Of a stretch of DNA of 64,000 nt, positions 25,976 to 35,109 are shown one piece after another. The stretch is from Bacteroides sp. Marseille-P3684 (GTDB lineage Bacteria > Bacteroidota > Bacteroidia > Bacteroidales > Bacteroidaceae), in the NCBI RefSeq assembly GCF_900291465.1, contig NZ_LT985808.1, positions 473,703-537,702 of the forward strand, given 5' to 3'. Within the stretch, counting starts at the first letter, position 1; the number at the start of each line of letters is the position of its first letter. Position numbers and translations under genes: made by a program. A model generated the notes under the pieces. The model was not told the origin of the DNA. It made no database searches and worked only from the letters and a program-made list of their open reading frames with translations.

Positions 25976-27121
25976 TCAGTCACCAAAGATTTCCTTGAAC
26001 TTCGCCTCCAGTTCATCGCTTTCCATCTTGCCCACGATGTTGCCGTCGGGGTCAATGAGATACTTCGTCGGAAGGAAGTGGATGGCATATTTGTCACTGA
26101 TGTCATTCGTACGGTCAAACTTCCATTCGCCGTTCTCACGCGACATTTTCATGCCTCGCAGCACGTGATGGAATTCCTCCAGCCCGTCTTCCTTGATAGC
26201 CTTTCGCCAGTCTTCCGGACTGTTGTCATTGTCGCCCACATAGACATACTCCAAGCCTTTGTCGTGGTATTTGGCATACATCTCCTTCATGTGTGGATTG
26301 CTCTTGCGGCAGGGCACGCACCAGCTTGCCCAGAAGTCGATGACCACATACTTGCCTTTCAGGTCAGCAAGGCGGAAGGGCTTCCCGTTCACGTCGGTTG
26401 CTTCAAAGAGCGGTGCAGGCTGTCCCGGCTGCACACGTCCCAGTGTCTCCAGCTCATCGGCTACCTCACGGGCACTCGCCACCTGCTGCACTTCCGGCGA
26501 AAGTCCGTCATAGAGCCCTTTCAGCTCCTCATAGGTCAGGTAACCCGAATAGGAACGAAGCATGTCGGGCGATGCATACGACGACGGATGGTTTGCTATG
26601 AAAGCCAGTGAGAGCTTGCGTACACGCGTCTGGAAAGGTTCCAGCTGCTCACGCAGTTCATTCTGCTTCTCGTGGTCTGTCTCGGCTGCTATCGCCTTCT
26701 CGATGGCTTCCGCTTCCGCCATGATGGCGCGCTGCTGCTCCTCCAGACTGTCCACGGCAAGCTGGGTGGCAGAGCCTTCCAAGCGGCTCTTGCTCCAGTC
26801 GGCAGTATCAATGGTGAGGGTCATGTCAGCAGATTCGATGAAGGGGCTGTAATAATGCTTCGGGTCAAGCTGCTGCATGGGAAGTTTGGGGTAGATTCCC
26901 ACCCGGATCGGAACCTTCAGTTTCCCTTCAAAGCGGAAAGCACCGCCTTCGACCAACGCACTGTCCGTCACCGGAACGGTATCGTTCATATACGAAAGGA
27001 ACACATACTGTCCGTCGAGCCCTTCGGCACTGCCGGTGAGTGTAAACCCATCCTTGGGTTGCTGTGCACAAGCGGCACAGAGTGCAGTCACAAAGACTGC
27101 CGGGAATAATGATTTGTTCAT
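25976..27121 (-). CDS. DUF4369-thioredoxin lipoprotein (TlpA/ResA-like), uptake locus 3
   Basis: A 381-residue membrane-anchored thiol-disulfide protein. Lipobox LCAAC (Cys18) follows a short signal peptide. Residues about 22-110 form a DUF4369 domain (FTLTGSAEGLDGQYVFLSYM). A helical Glu/Gln-rich linker lies at about 125-165. The C-terminal TlpA/AhpC domain (about 235-381) has FWASWCVPCRKSNP with an intact CxxC active site and the cis-Pro loop FLPTKYLIDPDG. Such proteins reduce or isomerise disulfides in the periplasm. It is the last gene of the operon, 30 bp after susD, an order often seen in Bacteroidales uptake loci whose ligands may be peptides or proteins. Confidence 0.9.
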   Translation of the reverse strand: MNKSLFPAVFVTALCAACAQQPKDGFTLTGSAEGLDGQYVFLSYMNDTVPVTDSALVEGGAFRFEGKLKVPIRVGIYPKLPMQQLDPKHYYSPFIESADMTLTIDTADWSKSRLEGSATQLAVDSLEEQQRAIMAEAEAIEKAIAAETDHEKQNELREQLEPFQTRVRKLSLAFIANHPSSYASPDMLRSYSGYLTYEELKGLYDGLSPEVQQVASAREVADELETLGRVQPGQPAPLFEATDVNGKPFRLADLKGKYVVIDFWASWCVPCRKSNPHMKEMYAKYHDKGLEYVYVGDNDNSPEDWRKAIKEDGLEEFHHVLRGMKMSRENGEWKFDRTNDISDKYAIHFLPTKYLIDPDGNIVGKMESDELEAKFKEIFGD

Positions 27122-27151
27122 GACATTCTTACTATAGGGTTAATGTTTCAA

Positions 27152-28684
27152 TCAGTCAATCAGTCCTGCCACGCTGTAACCGGGGTTCTGGTCGTCACGG
27201 GTCAGGGCGTAGTTGTTCCGGAACTCATCGTCGGGGATGGGGAAGACGGAGTACTGCGTGTTGGCATACTCGGGATTGAAGCCGACGACGATGTCCTGTG
27301 GCAGACGCATCATGATTTCCCACTCACGTCCGCTCTCACAGAAGAGGTTGCGCATGTACTCCTTGAAATAGACCTCCATAAAGGCATGTACATCGCCGTC
27401 AGACACGTTGTCGACCTCGGAGAAGTCGGTGACTCCGGCTTTCGACATGACGGTCTTCAGCAGCTCCTTTGCCTCACTGACGCGGTTCTCACGGGCAAGT
27501 GCCTCGGCACGGAGGAGGTACATCTCTCCCAACCTCATCTGGTATTGCGATTCCTCGGTCGTGGTAGCCGTGAGTTCTCCGGGCGGCATGTGCTTGAAGA
27601 TGGAGGTCATGGGCGTCTTCACATAGACGAGTTCATACCCCGTCAGGTTGCCTGCATCATCAAAGATGTAGTTATATGTAGGCACATTCACGGTGTCCAC
27701 CTTCATCAGCTCGTCCTTGCGCGGGTCGTTCTCAAAGAAGGCAGCAAACTTGTCGCTGATGACAAACTGTGCCTCGCCGCGATAATGGTAAGCTTCGAGC
27801 ACATTGGTCTGGTTGTCCTTAGGCTGGATGCCAAACATCACCTCGGCACTGGTCAGTCCCTTCACGTGGAATATGTCGGTCGTATGCTCTTCCAGCCGGT
27901 AAGGTCCCTGGGCAATGATTTCCTCTGCCAGTGAGGCTGCATCGGCATAGTCCGAGCCTTGTCCCCTCATCATGAGCACACGCACCTTGAGTCCCTTTGC
28001 AACCCATCGGTTGGTGTAGTGGTTGGCACTCGTCTCGACCATGTTCTCGATGGCATAGTCCAGGTCTTCCATGATGGCACGGTACGCCTCGCTCACCGAG
28101 CTGCGCGGGACAGAGAGCGTACTGCTCGTCGTCGGGTCCAGACGCAGGATGATGCCGTAGGGGCTGTCCACATCCCAGAAATAGCCGAACATGCGGAGGA
28201 TGTTATAGTTGATGAGTGCACGCATGCAACGTGCCTCGGCGATGATTTCCGTCTTCCGGTTGCCTGTGAACCAGCTGTCGTCAGCCTTTCCCACCTGGTC
28301 GATGACGCTGTTGGCAGCCGTCAGCTGCTGATAGTATGCCGACCAGTAATAGGCACTGTAGGACGTGTAACCGGAGCCTCCGTGTGTCTCAAACATGTAC
28401 GGGCCCTGGTAATAGGTCACCAGCCCTGCGGCGTTGGCAGGATAGATTTCATAGTAGTTGGCACAGCCGGTCGACTCCACGGCATAGTTGTCCACCTGAC
28501 ACATGGCATAACGGTAATAGATGCCGTTGAGCGCATACTCCGCACTCTTCTGGTCCACCACCAGGTTACCGTCAACTTTCGACTGCGTGGGCAGGGCACT
28601 CAGCTTGTCGTCGCACGATGTGCCCAAGAGCAAGGCCGCCGCCAGCATTCCCCATAAATATGTAGCTTTAAATCTCATAGTCAT
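27152..28684 (-). CDS. SusD/RagB-family surface lipoprotein, uptake locus 3
   Basis: A 510-residue lipoprotein with lipobox LLGTSCDDKLSALPT (Cys about 24). SusD features are the EYALNGIYYRYAMCQ helix, IIAEARCMRALINYNILRMFGYFWDVDSPYG (in parts, about 130-160), and the C-terminal YQMRLGEMYLLRAEALARENRVSEAKELL followed by FCESGREWEIMMRLPQDIV. It sits 14 bp after the locus 3 susC. Complete and of usual length. Confidence 0.93.
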   Translation of the reverse strand: MTMRFKATYLWGMLAAALLLGTSCDDKLSALPTQSKVDGNLVVDQKSAEYALNGIYYRYAMCQVDNYAVESTGCANYYEIYPANAAGLVTYYQGPYMFETHGGSGYTSYSAYYWSAYYQQLTAANSVIDQVGKADDSWFTGNRKTEIIAEARCMRALINYNILRMFGYFWDVDSPYGIILRLDPTTSSTLSVPRSSVSEAYRAIMEDLDYAIENMVETSANHYTNRWVAKGLKVRVLMMRGQGSDYADAASLAEEIIAQGPYRLEEHTTDIFHVKGLTSAEVMFGIQPKDNQTNVLEAYHYRGEAQFVISDKFAAFFENDPRKDELMKVDTVNVPTYNYIFDDAGNLTGYELVYVKTPMTSIFKHMPPGELTATTTEESQYQMRLGEMYLLRAEALARENRVSEAKELLKTVMSKAGVTDFSEVDNVSDGDVHAFMEVYFKEYMRNLFCESGREWEIMMRLPQDIVVGFNPEYANTQYSVFPIPDDEFRNNYALTRDDQNPGYSVAGLID

Positions 28685-28698
28685 TACAATTTAAGTGG

Positions 28699-31600
28699 TT
28701 AGAAACTGATTCTCAATCCCAGCGAGTAGCTGCGCACCGTGGGGTAGGATGTCACGTCGCGTCCGCCTCCGGCAACGCTGTAGGGGTCATCGCTCACGGC
28801 AGGGTCAGGACCGGGATACGACGTGAGGGTGAAGAGGTTGGTTGCCGTGGCATAAATCGACATGTTGTTCATACGGAACTTCTTGACGAGGGAAGAAGGC
28901 AGCGAGTAGCTGAGCGAGAGCGACTGCAGCTTCAGGTAGGAAGCGTCATAGACATTCAGGTTCGTCAGGAAGTTGGTCGTGTTGTAGACGCTCAACGGAC
29001 GTCCGGTGATGTGATCGGGAGTAGATGCGTTCAGAACACTCGTACCACGGTTTGCCATGGAGTTGAACAGCATGTCGGTCACATCCTTCTGATAGATGAG
29101 GTCATTCCCGTAGGAGTAGGTGAACGCCGTCAGCAACGACCAGTTCTTGTAGCTGAGGTTCATGGTGAAGCCGCCATAGAAGTCGGGCGTGCAGTTGCCT
29201 ATCACGTCTTCATAGTACATGCCGGTCTCATCGAGCGCCAGCTCTACCGAACCGATGCCCAGGTCCGGAGCAAACGAAGTCCACATGGCATAGCGTGACT
29301 TGTAGTCGTCCAACTGCTCCTGCGTGGTGATGATGCCCACAGCCTTGCGTCCGCAGAGCAAGCCCAGCGACTCGCCTTCACGGAAGACGGTTGTACCCAG
29401 GTTGAGGGCATTGCGGTCGGTATCACTGGAGAAGTTGTCGCCTTGCAGCTTCAGGACCTTCGAAGCGTTGTGCGAGATGTTCGCGCTGATGGATAATGTC
29501 CAGTCCTTCGTGCGGACAGGCTCACCGTAGACCTCAAACTCCACACCCACGTTCTCAATCTTGGCAATGTTGCTCGTGATAGAGGCATATCCGCTGCTGG
29601 GCGGCGGGGTGATGTTCAGCAAGGCTCCGTCCGTCGTCTTGTAGTAGTAAGCCAGTGTTCCGCTCAATCGTCCCTGGAAGAAGGAGAAGTCCAGTCCCAG
29701 GTCCTTCTGTACGGTACTCTCCCACTTGATGGCGTCGTTACCCAGCTGCTCGGGATAGAGCGCGCTGACACCGGCATACGCTCCGGCTGCATAAAGCGTA
29801 CGGAACATGTGGTCGGAGATGTTCTGCGTTCCGGTCTTTCCGATGCTGGCACGGAGCTTCAGCTCGTCAATCCATGCAACATCCTGGAGGAACGGTTCCT
29901 CGGAGATGCGCCAGGCGATGGCTCCGGAAGGGAAATAGCCCACACGGTTATGCTTGGCAAACTTCGACGATGCGTCGCTACGCCCGGTGAAGGTCAGCAG
30001 GTAACGGTCCTTGAACACATAGTTCATACGCAGGTAGAAGGACAACAGCGAAGTCTGGTACAGAGGGTTGGCACCGTCGACCGAAGCTGCTACCGAAGCA
30101 GAACCCAGGTTGTTGAGGAAGTCGTCGTCGGGATAGCCCTTGCCGCTTGCCGAGAAGTAGCTGCTGCGCTGTTCCTCCCACGACGTACCGAGAACGGCAT
30201 CCACACGATGGTCTTCGTTGAAAGCCTTGTTATAGGTCAATGTGTTCTCAAAGAAGATGTCGGTAGCGATGGTCTGCGCCTGCGAACCCTGACCGCCTTC
30301 CGAAGAGGACGAACCATAGTAACCGCCCATGTTGACGTAGCTGGGGATGTAGTTCAGCTGGTTATAGTTGTTGTAGTTGACCGAGACGGTACTCTTGAAC
30401 TTGAAGTCTTTCAGGAAGCTCAGTTCGGCATACACCGAGCCGTTGAACGTATAGGTCTTCGCCTGGTTGGTGCCCGATGCCACTGCCAGCGGGTTCTGGT
30501 AACCCATGTAAGTCGCTCCTACACCACCCACCTTGTCATAGTTGGCATACGTACCGTCCTCGTTCCACGGGGAGAGGATGGGCGGTGCCGAGATAGCCTG
30601 GCTGTAGACACCGTTGGTGATGTTGTTCTTCGTGTAGGCATAGCTGATGTTGGTACCCATGCGGAAATGGCTGGTGATGTCGTTGTCCAGACTGATTTTA
30701 CCGGAGTAACGCTCGAAAGCGGTGTTGATGACCGTTCCCTCCTGCTTGGTATAGGCAAACGAGGTGTAGTAGCGGGTAGTCTGGCTGCCGCCGGTCACCG
30801 AAAAGTCCACATTGTGCGATACACCCGTACGCGTCACCAGGTCAATCCAGTCGGTATTGGCATTGCCGATGTTCTCCAGCATGGCAAGCCGGTCGGCATT
30901 CGAACTGATGTAGCTGGAGAAATCTGCCCCCGACGATGCCATGTTCGCCAGCATGTTTTCCGTCGACTGTTCCAACGACTGGCGCAGGGCGCTGATGTAC
31001 TGCTCACCGTTGAGCACCTTCTCCTTCTTCGGCGTGCTGACGTTCATGCTGTAGTTGAAGTCAAACTGGGGCTTCATCCCGCGCCGTCCGCGCTTGGTGG
31101 TGATGATGACCACGCCGTTGGCGGCTTTCGAACCATAGATGGCGGTAGCGGACGCATCCTTCAGGATGGAGATGCTCTCGATGTCGGAGATGTTCAGTCC
31201 CGCCAGACTGTTCAGACCGCGCATGAACGAACCGGAGATACTGTTGTTGAAGTCATCGCCATAGTTTGCCGCCTCAATGGGGTTGACGATTTCGGTCGAC
31301 GTCACATAGTTGTTGGATATCTCGGTCGGAATGCCATCGATGACGTACAGCGGGTCCACGCTTCCGTTGAGCGACGAACCTCCACGTACCCGGATGCGCA
31401 CGGCACCGCCCGGAGAACCGTCTGCCTTGGTCACCTGCACACCGGCTGCCTTGCCTGCCAATGCGTCGTCGATGGTCAGAGCCGGGATGTTCTTAAGTTC
31501 ATCAGGATTGACCGTAGCTACAGAACCCGTGAAGTCCTTCCGGTTTGATGTACCATAGCCGATGACCAGTACATCGTCGAGGGCATGTGCCGACTCATCG

Positions 31601-32169
31601 AGCGTCACCACAACGGTCCCTCCGGCACCCAGTGCCACCCGTTCGGACTCATAACCCATGAATGACACGGACAGATGACGGCATTCGCGCGACACGTTCA
31701 GGGTGAATGTTCCGTCAGCAGCCGTGATTGTGCCGCGTTTACTGAAAGGGTCCCGCACCGAAGCTCCAATCAACGGAATCCCCGTGGCACCGTCAACGAC
31801 CTTTCCACGAACAGTCCTTCCGACACCTTCCTGCCGGGTACCTGACGGCTTTAGCGGCTTGATGATGTAGACATTGTTTCCACTTTTCTCATACGTGTAC
31901 GGCTGGTCGCGGAAGAGCAGGTCAAGAACCGCCGCCAACGAAGCATCGTCGACTGAAAGCGTCACGAGCGGTGCCGTCCGCAACTCCTCATCGCTGTAGA
32001 CAAACCGTGCCTGAGTCTGCGATTTCAGCTGCTGCAACGCCTGCAACAGCGACACCTTGTTAAGCTCCAACGTCACGTTCCCCGGCGACTGTGCCAGCGA
32101 GGGAAGGACAAAAAGGGCTGAGAGCAAAGCCGTTCCGGCCTTGCGCATCGAGTGTTTCATCTCTCTCAT
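28699..32169 (-). CDS. SusC/RagA-type TonB-linked transporter with STN domain, uptake locus 3
   Basis: A 1156-residue transporter. The start is ambiguous between MREMKHSMRKAGTALL and the internal Met at residue 4 or 8, all before the signal peptide (end SLAQ, about 27). The STN domain covers about 32-102 (VTLELNKVSLLQALQQLKSQTQARFVYS in parts, to NNVYIIKPLK). A carboxypeptidase-regulatory-like domain (about 118-190), plug (DDVLVIGYGTSNRKDFTGSV; ISILKDASATAIYGSKAANGVVIITT) and barrel follow, ending YSLGLRISF. STN and upstream FecR point to sigma-dependent autoregulation. The 12-bp spacing from fecR shows shared transcription. Confidence 0.95.
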   Translation of the reverse strand: MREMKHSMRKAGTALLSALFVLPSLAQSPGNVTLELNKVSLLQALQQLKSQTQARFVYSDEELRTAPLVTLSVDDASLAAVLDLLFRDQPYTYEKSGNNVYIIKPLKPSGTRQEGVGRTVRGKVVDGATGIPLIGASVRDPFSKRGTITAADGTFTLNVSRECRHLSVSFMGYESERVALGAGGTVVVTLDESAHALDDVLVIGYGTSNRKDFTGSVATVNPDELKNIPALTIDDALAGKAAGVQVTKADGSPGGAVRIRVRGGSSLNGSVDPLYVIDGIPTEISNNYVTSTEIVNPIEAANYGDDFNNSISGSFMRGLNSLAGLNISDIESISILKDASATAIYGSKAANGVVIITTKRGRRGMKPQFDFNYSMNVSTPKKEKVLNGEQYISALRQSLEQSTENMLANMASSGADFSSYISSNADRLAMLENIGNANTDWIDLVTRTGVSHNVDFSVTGGSQTTRYYTSFAYTKQEGTVINTAFERYSGKISLDNDITSHFRMGTNISYAYTKNNITNGVYSQAISAPPILSPWNEDGTYANYDKVGGVGATYMGYQNPLAVASGTNQAKTYTFNGSVYAELSFLKDFKFKSTVSVNYNNYNQLNYIPSYVNMGGYYGSSSSEGGQGSQAQTIATDIFFENTLTYNKAFNEDHRVDAVLGTSWEEQRSSYFSASGKGYPDDDFLNNLGSASVAASVDGANPLYQTSLLSFYLRMNYVFKDRYLLTFTGRSDASSKFAKHNRVGYFPSGAIAWRISEEPFLQDVAWIDELKLRASIGKTGTQNISDHMFRTLYAAGAYAGVSALYPEQLGNDAIKWESTVQKDLGLDFSFFQGRLSGTLAYYYKTTDGALLNITPPPSSGYASITSNIAKIENVGVEFEVYGEPVRTKDWTLSISANISHNASKVLKLQGDNFSSDTDRNALNLGTTVFREGESLGLLCGRKAVGIITTQEQLDDYKSRYAMWTSFAPDLGIGSVELALDETGMYYEDVIGNCTPDFYGGFTMNLSYKNWSLLTAFTYSYGNDLIYQKDVTDMLFNSMANRGTSVLNASTPDHITGRPLSVYNTTNFLTNLNVYDASYLKLQSLSLSYSLPSSLVKKFRMNNMSIYATATNLFTLTSYPGPDPAVSDDPYSVAGGGRDVTSYPTVRSYSLGLRISF

Positions 32170-32181
32170 AAGCTGATGTGT

Positions 32182-33330
32182 TTAGTTAGTGATTATTATA
32201 GTTCGATCTTCTATCGTGAAGTGTATACGGGTTGTTTTCTCTATCTGTCTCAATAAGGTCTGAAGGGGAACATTGCGGAAGGCAATTCCGGTGAAGAGCC
32301 GCTTTTCCAGTTCCGGGTCTTCAAAGCGGTAACTGAAGTCATACCAGCGTGAGAGCTGCCTCATGATGCGGTCCAACGGCATGCCCGTAAATTCGAAGAC
32401 ACCGTCAATCCATGAACAGTAAGCCAGCGCATCGACGGGCTTCTCCTCTACCCTGCCCGACACATGGTCGTGTACCAGCTGGTCTCCCGGCTTCAGCAGG
32501 TACGTCTGCCCGCCGGAGACATAAACGACAGCCCCCTCCGTAAGGGTCACGGCGGTGTAACCCTCATCGGCATAGTCGTGTACGTTAAACTTCGTGCCAA
32601 GCACCCTCACCACACCATGCCCGGTGTGCACCTCAAAGGGCATCTCCTCGTTACGTGCCACCTGGAAGTAGGCTTCACCGCTCACATAGACCCGGCGCAC
32701 ACTGTCAGACGGCGCAAAAACCACGGGATAACGCAAGCGTGACTCGGAATTGACGTTAATCTTCGTTCCGTCGGCAAGGACCACCGCATATTCGCCTCCA
32801 CGAGGAACCGTCAGCGTGTGGAAAAGGCTGCGCAGGGAGTCGGCACGCGTGGGCAGGTCATAACGCAACACACCTTTCTCATTGCGCACCGTCCAGGTGT
32901 CAGTCTGCTGCTCCACAGCGGAAGCGTCGGGAAATATCTCCACCCCTTCCCCACTCCCTGTCTCAAGCATGGCTTTCTGACTGCCGGGTACAATCTCCGC
33001 CACCCGTCCGTCGCCTGCGTCAGGCAACAGATACCACAATCCGCCTGCCAGCACAGCCAGGACCACTACAGCTGCCGCCGCGTATTTCATCAGACGGCGT
33101 ACACCCAACATGCGACGCTCGTGCAACGGCAATCTTCCCTCAAAACGTGCCCATTCGCGACGCACATCCGCAGGCTCTTCCGCCAGCAGGTCGGTGCGCA
33201 GCCGCTCCACCAGGCGTGCATATTGCGCACGGTGTTCAGCGGACGCATCGAGCCAGTCTTGCAACCGGCGTTCTTCCTCGTCGGTCGCTATGCCCAGCAA
33301 ATGGCGTGTAATGAGGTCAGAGAGTTTCAT
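32182..33330 (-). CDS. FecR-family anti-sigma factor, uptake locus 3
   Basis: A 382-residue inner-membrane anti-sigma factor. The N-terminal cytoplasmic region (about 1-78, MKLSDLITRHLLGIATDEEE) contains the sigma-binding helices, followed by a membrane helix at about 83-102 (YAAAAVVVLAVLAGGLWYLL), a FecR domain (about 185-280: RGGEYAVVLADGTKINVNSE, VYVSGEAYFQVARNEEMPFEV, VLGTKFNVHDYADEGY) and a DUF4974 C-terminus (FTGMPLDRIMRQLSRWYDF to HFTIEDRTIIIT). It is divergent from its ECF sigma gene, unlike locus 1 where sigma and fecR are co-directional. Confidence 0.93.
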   Translation of the reverse strand: MKLSDLITRHLLGIATDEEERRLQDWLDASAEHRAQYARLVERLRTDLLAEEPADVRREWARFEGRLPLHERRMLGVRRLMKYAAAAVVVLAVLAGGLWYLLPDAGDGRVAEIVPGSQKAMLETGSGEGVEIFPDASAVEQQTDTWTVRNEKGVLRYDLPTRADSLRSLFHTLTVPRGGEYAVVLADGTKINVNSESRLRYPVVFAPSDSVRRVYVSGEAYFQVARNEEMPFEVHTGHGVVRVLGTKFNVHDYADEGYTAVTLTEGAVVYVSGGQTYLLKPGDQLVHDHVSGRVEEKPVDALAYCSWIDGVFEFTGMPLDRIMRQLSRWYDFSYRFEDPELEKRLFTGIAFRNVPLQTLLRQIEKTTRIHFTIEDRTIIITN

Positions 33331-33452
33331 CGTACTTTAATGGATAAGGGTTGAACAGGCAGGACGACTTTTCAGCCGTCTTGTATCCCGCCTTCATTAA
33401 TAAAACGCATAACTCCGTAAAGTGGGTGAATGAATTCTAAAAAAAGTTTCTT

Positions 33453-33460
33453 ATTTTTGC
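33453..33460 (+). promoter_or_regulatory. -7 element of ECF sigma gene 2
   Basis: TATTTTTG fits TAnnTTTG and lies 31 bp upstream of the sigma ATG. No TTTG at the expected -33 distance. The 161-bp divergent gap must also hold the fecR promoter on the other strand; a small hairpin (GACGACT / AGCCGTC, 33374-33391) sits in the fecR leader. Confidence 0.5.
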
Positions 33461-33491
33461 ACATATAGTAAGAAAAGAGCACAGTCCCAGG

Positions 33492-34058
33492 ATGATAAGC
33501 AACGAACTCGCCCCATTCAAAAGATTCTTCACAGACCACTTCAATGCCGTGGTCCGCTTCGCTACGGTGTATACCGGCGATGCTGACGAAGCACGTGACA
33601 TTGCCCAGGAGACCTTTATCCGCATCTATGAACGATGGGACGACCTGCCGACTCCCGAAGAGACACGCTCATTCATGTACGCCACGGCACGCAACCTCAG
33701 TATCAGCCGGCTGCGGCATCAAAACGTGGAAGAACAATATTCTCAGCAACTCCTCGAAGAACACGCCGACCGTGAGGACCCCCAGTTGGCTGAAGAAATG
33801 ACCTACCAGGAGACGCTCCGCCTGCTCCGTGCAGCAGTAGACAGTCTCCCCCGTCAGTCTCGTCAAATCATCCTGCTCGCTCTCGACGGCAAGAGCAACC
33901 CGGAAATCGCTCACCTGATGGACATCTCCGTCAACACCGTAAAAACCCTCAAGCGCAATGCGTACACCCGACTCCGCACCTCCCTCGGTTCCCTCACTGA
34001 CGAAGAACTCTTCGTGCTCCTCTGCATCCTGACAGCTTCGCAAGGATGGGGCATGTGA
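33492..34058 (+). CDS. ECF-type RNA polymerase sigma factor, uptake locus 3
   Basis: A 188-residue ECF sigma factor. Region 2 is near 12-80 (FKRFFTDHFNAVVRFATVY, DEARDIAQETFIRIYERWDDL). Region 4 near 115-165 contains LPRQSRQIILLALDGKSNPE and the HTH-like IAHLMDISVNTVKTLKRNAY. A C-terminal extension of about 20 residues (LTDEELFVLLCILTASQGWGM) goes beyond the usual end. Divergent orientation to its fecR gene. It should be released when the STN domain of the locus 3 SusC signals through FecR. Confidence 0.92.
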   Translation: MISNELAPFKRFFTDHFNAVVRFATVYTGDADEARDIAQETFIRIYERWDDLPTPEETRSFMYATARNLSISRLRHQNVEEQYSQQLLEEHADREDPQLAEEMTYQETLRLLRAAVDSLPRQSRQIILLALDGKSNPEIAHLMDISVNTVKTLKRNAYTRLRTSLGSLTDEELFVLLCILTASQGWGM

Positions 34059-34346
34059 CAAATTGTCAAACGAAGCGTCCGAGAGTGCCCTTCCTCGCAC
34101 CAAAATACAAGTTGGTGAGTAAAGAAGGCATTCTCGAGCGATTCGCAAAATACACATTGAAAGCAATCCACTCCAAACGCTGTCTCCGTGGCAGACGGAA
34201 GCCTTCCTTACCACCCTCACTCCCATTCAGCCGTTCACCTACCCTACTTTATGATACCTTCCGATTTGTTGACACGGCTCACCTTCTGGAGAATGAAACT
34301 CCGAATTTTTTCCTTTCATCTCCCGAATATTTGACTTTCGCGGACG
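34059..34346. other. Non-coding stretch after sigma gene 2
   Basis: It begins at the palindrome TGACAAATTGTCA (34056-34068), which spans the sigma stop codon. CAAAATACAAGTT occurs at 34101-34113 and again at 34545-34557, bracketing the palindrome array. No coding sequence and no clear terminator were found. Confidence 0.4.
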
Positions 34347-34425
34347 AAACAATAGTGTTTGGCAGGTGAAACTATATTGTTTGACGCGGCAAACTATATT
34401 GTTTGGCTCGCGAAACAATATTGTT
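34347..34425. repeat. Four-unit 22-bp palindrome array, AAAC...GTTT class
   Basis: AAACAATAGTGTTT (34347), AAACTATATTGTTT (34369 and 34391) and AAACAATATTGTT (34413) start exactly 22 bp apart, separated by 8-nt GC-rich linkers (GGCAGGTG, GACGCGGC, GGCTCGCG). The core form AAAC-N6-GTTT and the period equal those of the last units in the array at 17595-17674. Location: between the sigma gene and the toxin-antitoxin promoter. Function unknown. Confidence 0.9.
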
Positions 34426-34713
34426 CCGGGCACGTTTTGTCCATATTCCGAAAATGAAATGTATAGTTTTCTAAAATGCAAGACCTTTCCCGTGCTTTTC
34501 ATTAGTAGAATTTAGCATTTTCTCTCTGGTTAGTCGGGAGTCCGCAAAATACAAGTTAGCAGGAATATGGCTTTTTCACGCTTTTGTCAAGCAAATGCAG
34601 AGGAAAGGCAACGTTATGATATTCGTAAAAGAGGAGAGGAGGGAAGAAGGAGGGTATTTGGCTACACAATCTCCACATTTCCGTTGAAATATAGAACCAA
34701 ATATTTGAACTAT
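34426..34713. other. AT-rich non-coding stretch before the toxin-antitoxin promoter
   Basis: It contains the second CAAAATACAAGTT copy (34545-34557). No gene, no 22-bp units. Base composition shifts toward A+T here and stays AT-rich through the next two genes. Confidence 0.4.
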
Positions 34714-34744
34714 TCAACGGATTCGTTACTTTTGCAGAAGTGCT
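34714..34744 (+). promoter_or_regulatory. Bacteroidota-type promoter of the toxin-antitoxin operon
   Basis: TTTG at 34714-34717 and TACTTTTG at 34737-34744, exactly 19 bp apart. The toxin ATG at 34756 is only 11 bp beyond the -7 element, so the leader is extremely short. GAACTATTCAACGGATTC in the spacer holds an imperfect dyad where an antitoxin could bind. Confidence 0.75.
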
Positions 34745-34755
34745 AAGATGAAGAC

Positions 34756-35109
34756 ATGGAGACACAAGAAAACGTAGAACAATTTTTAGTAAGTTTCCAT
34801 CAGAAAGCTAAGGTGTTCGGCATGATATTCCGCGATGACAGAGGAAAGAACATGCAGACACTGCTAGACTTGGAAATCACACCCAAATATCGGGAAAAAA
34901 TCATCATGCAACTCCAAAGTTCCGACTATGTAGACGGACCGGTTGAAGACACGCTGAATAATCTCAGTCCGATGTGGGTGTTCGGAAAAGAAATCAAAGG
35001 GAAGGAAGTCTATATAAAAATATCCATGGGAATGAGCGGTTCATGCACCATCTGCATTTCCTTCCACATAGCAGAATATAAACTAAACTATAAATTCAAG
35101 AAACAATGA
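34756..35109 (+). CDS. Putative MqsR/RelE-like toxin of a type II toxin-antitoxin pair
   Basis: A 117-residue protein without signal peptide. The C-terminal segment MWVFGKEIKGKEVYIKISMG followed by CTICISFHIAEY resembles the core of MqsR-type RNase toxins (strand with GxVYLKI, then IVSFK), and the Tyr of VYIKI sits where MqsR has a catalytic Tyr. The N-terminal part (AKVFGMIFRDDRGKNMQTL) is conserved in Bacteroidales homologues I recall as toxins. The stop overlaps the antitoxin start by 4 bp (ATGA), so they are translationally coupled, toxin first, as in mqsRA. AT-rich relative to flanking genes, consistent with transfer. Nuclease activity is inferred, not shown. Confidence 0.65.
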   Translation: METQENVEQFLVSFHQKAKVFGMIFRDDRGKNMQTLLDLEITPKYREKIIMQLQSSDYVDGPVEDTLNNLSPMWVFGKEIKGKEVYIKISMGMSGSCTICISFHIAEYKLNYKFKKQ

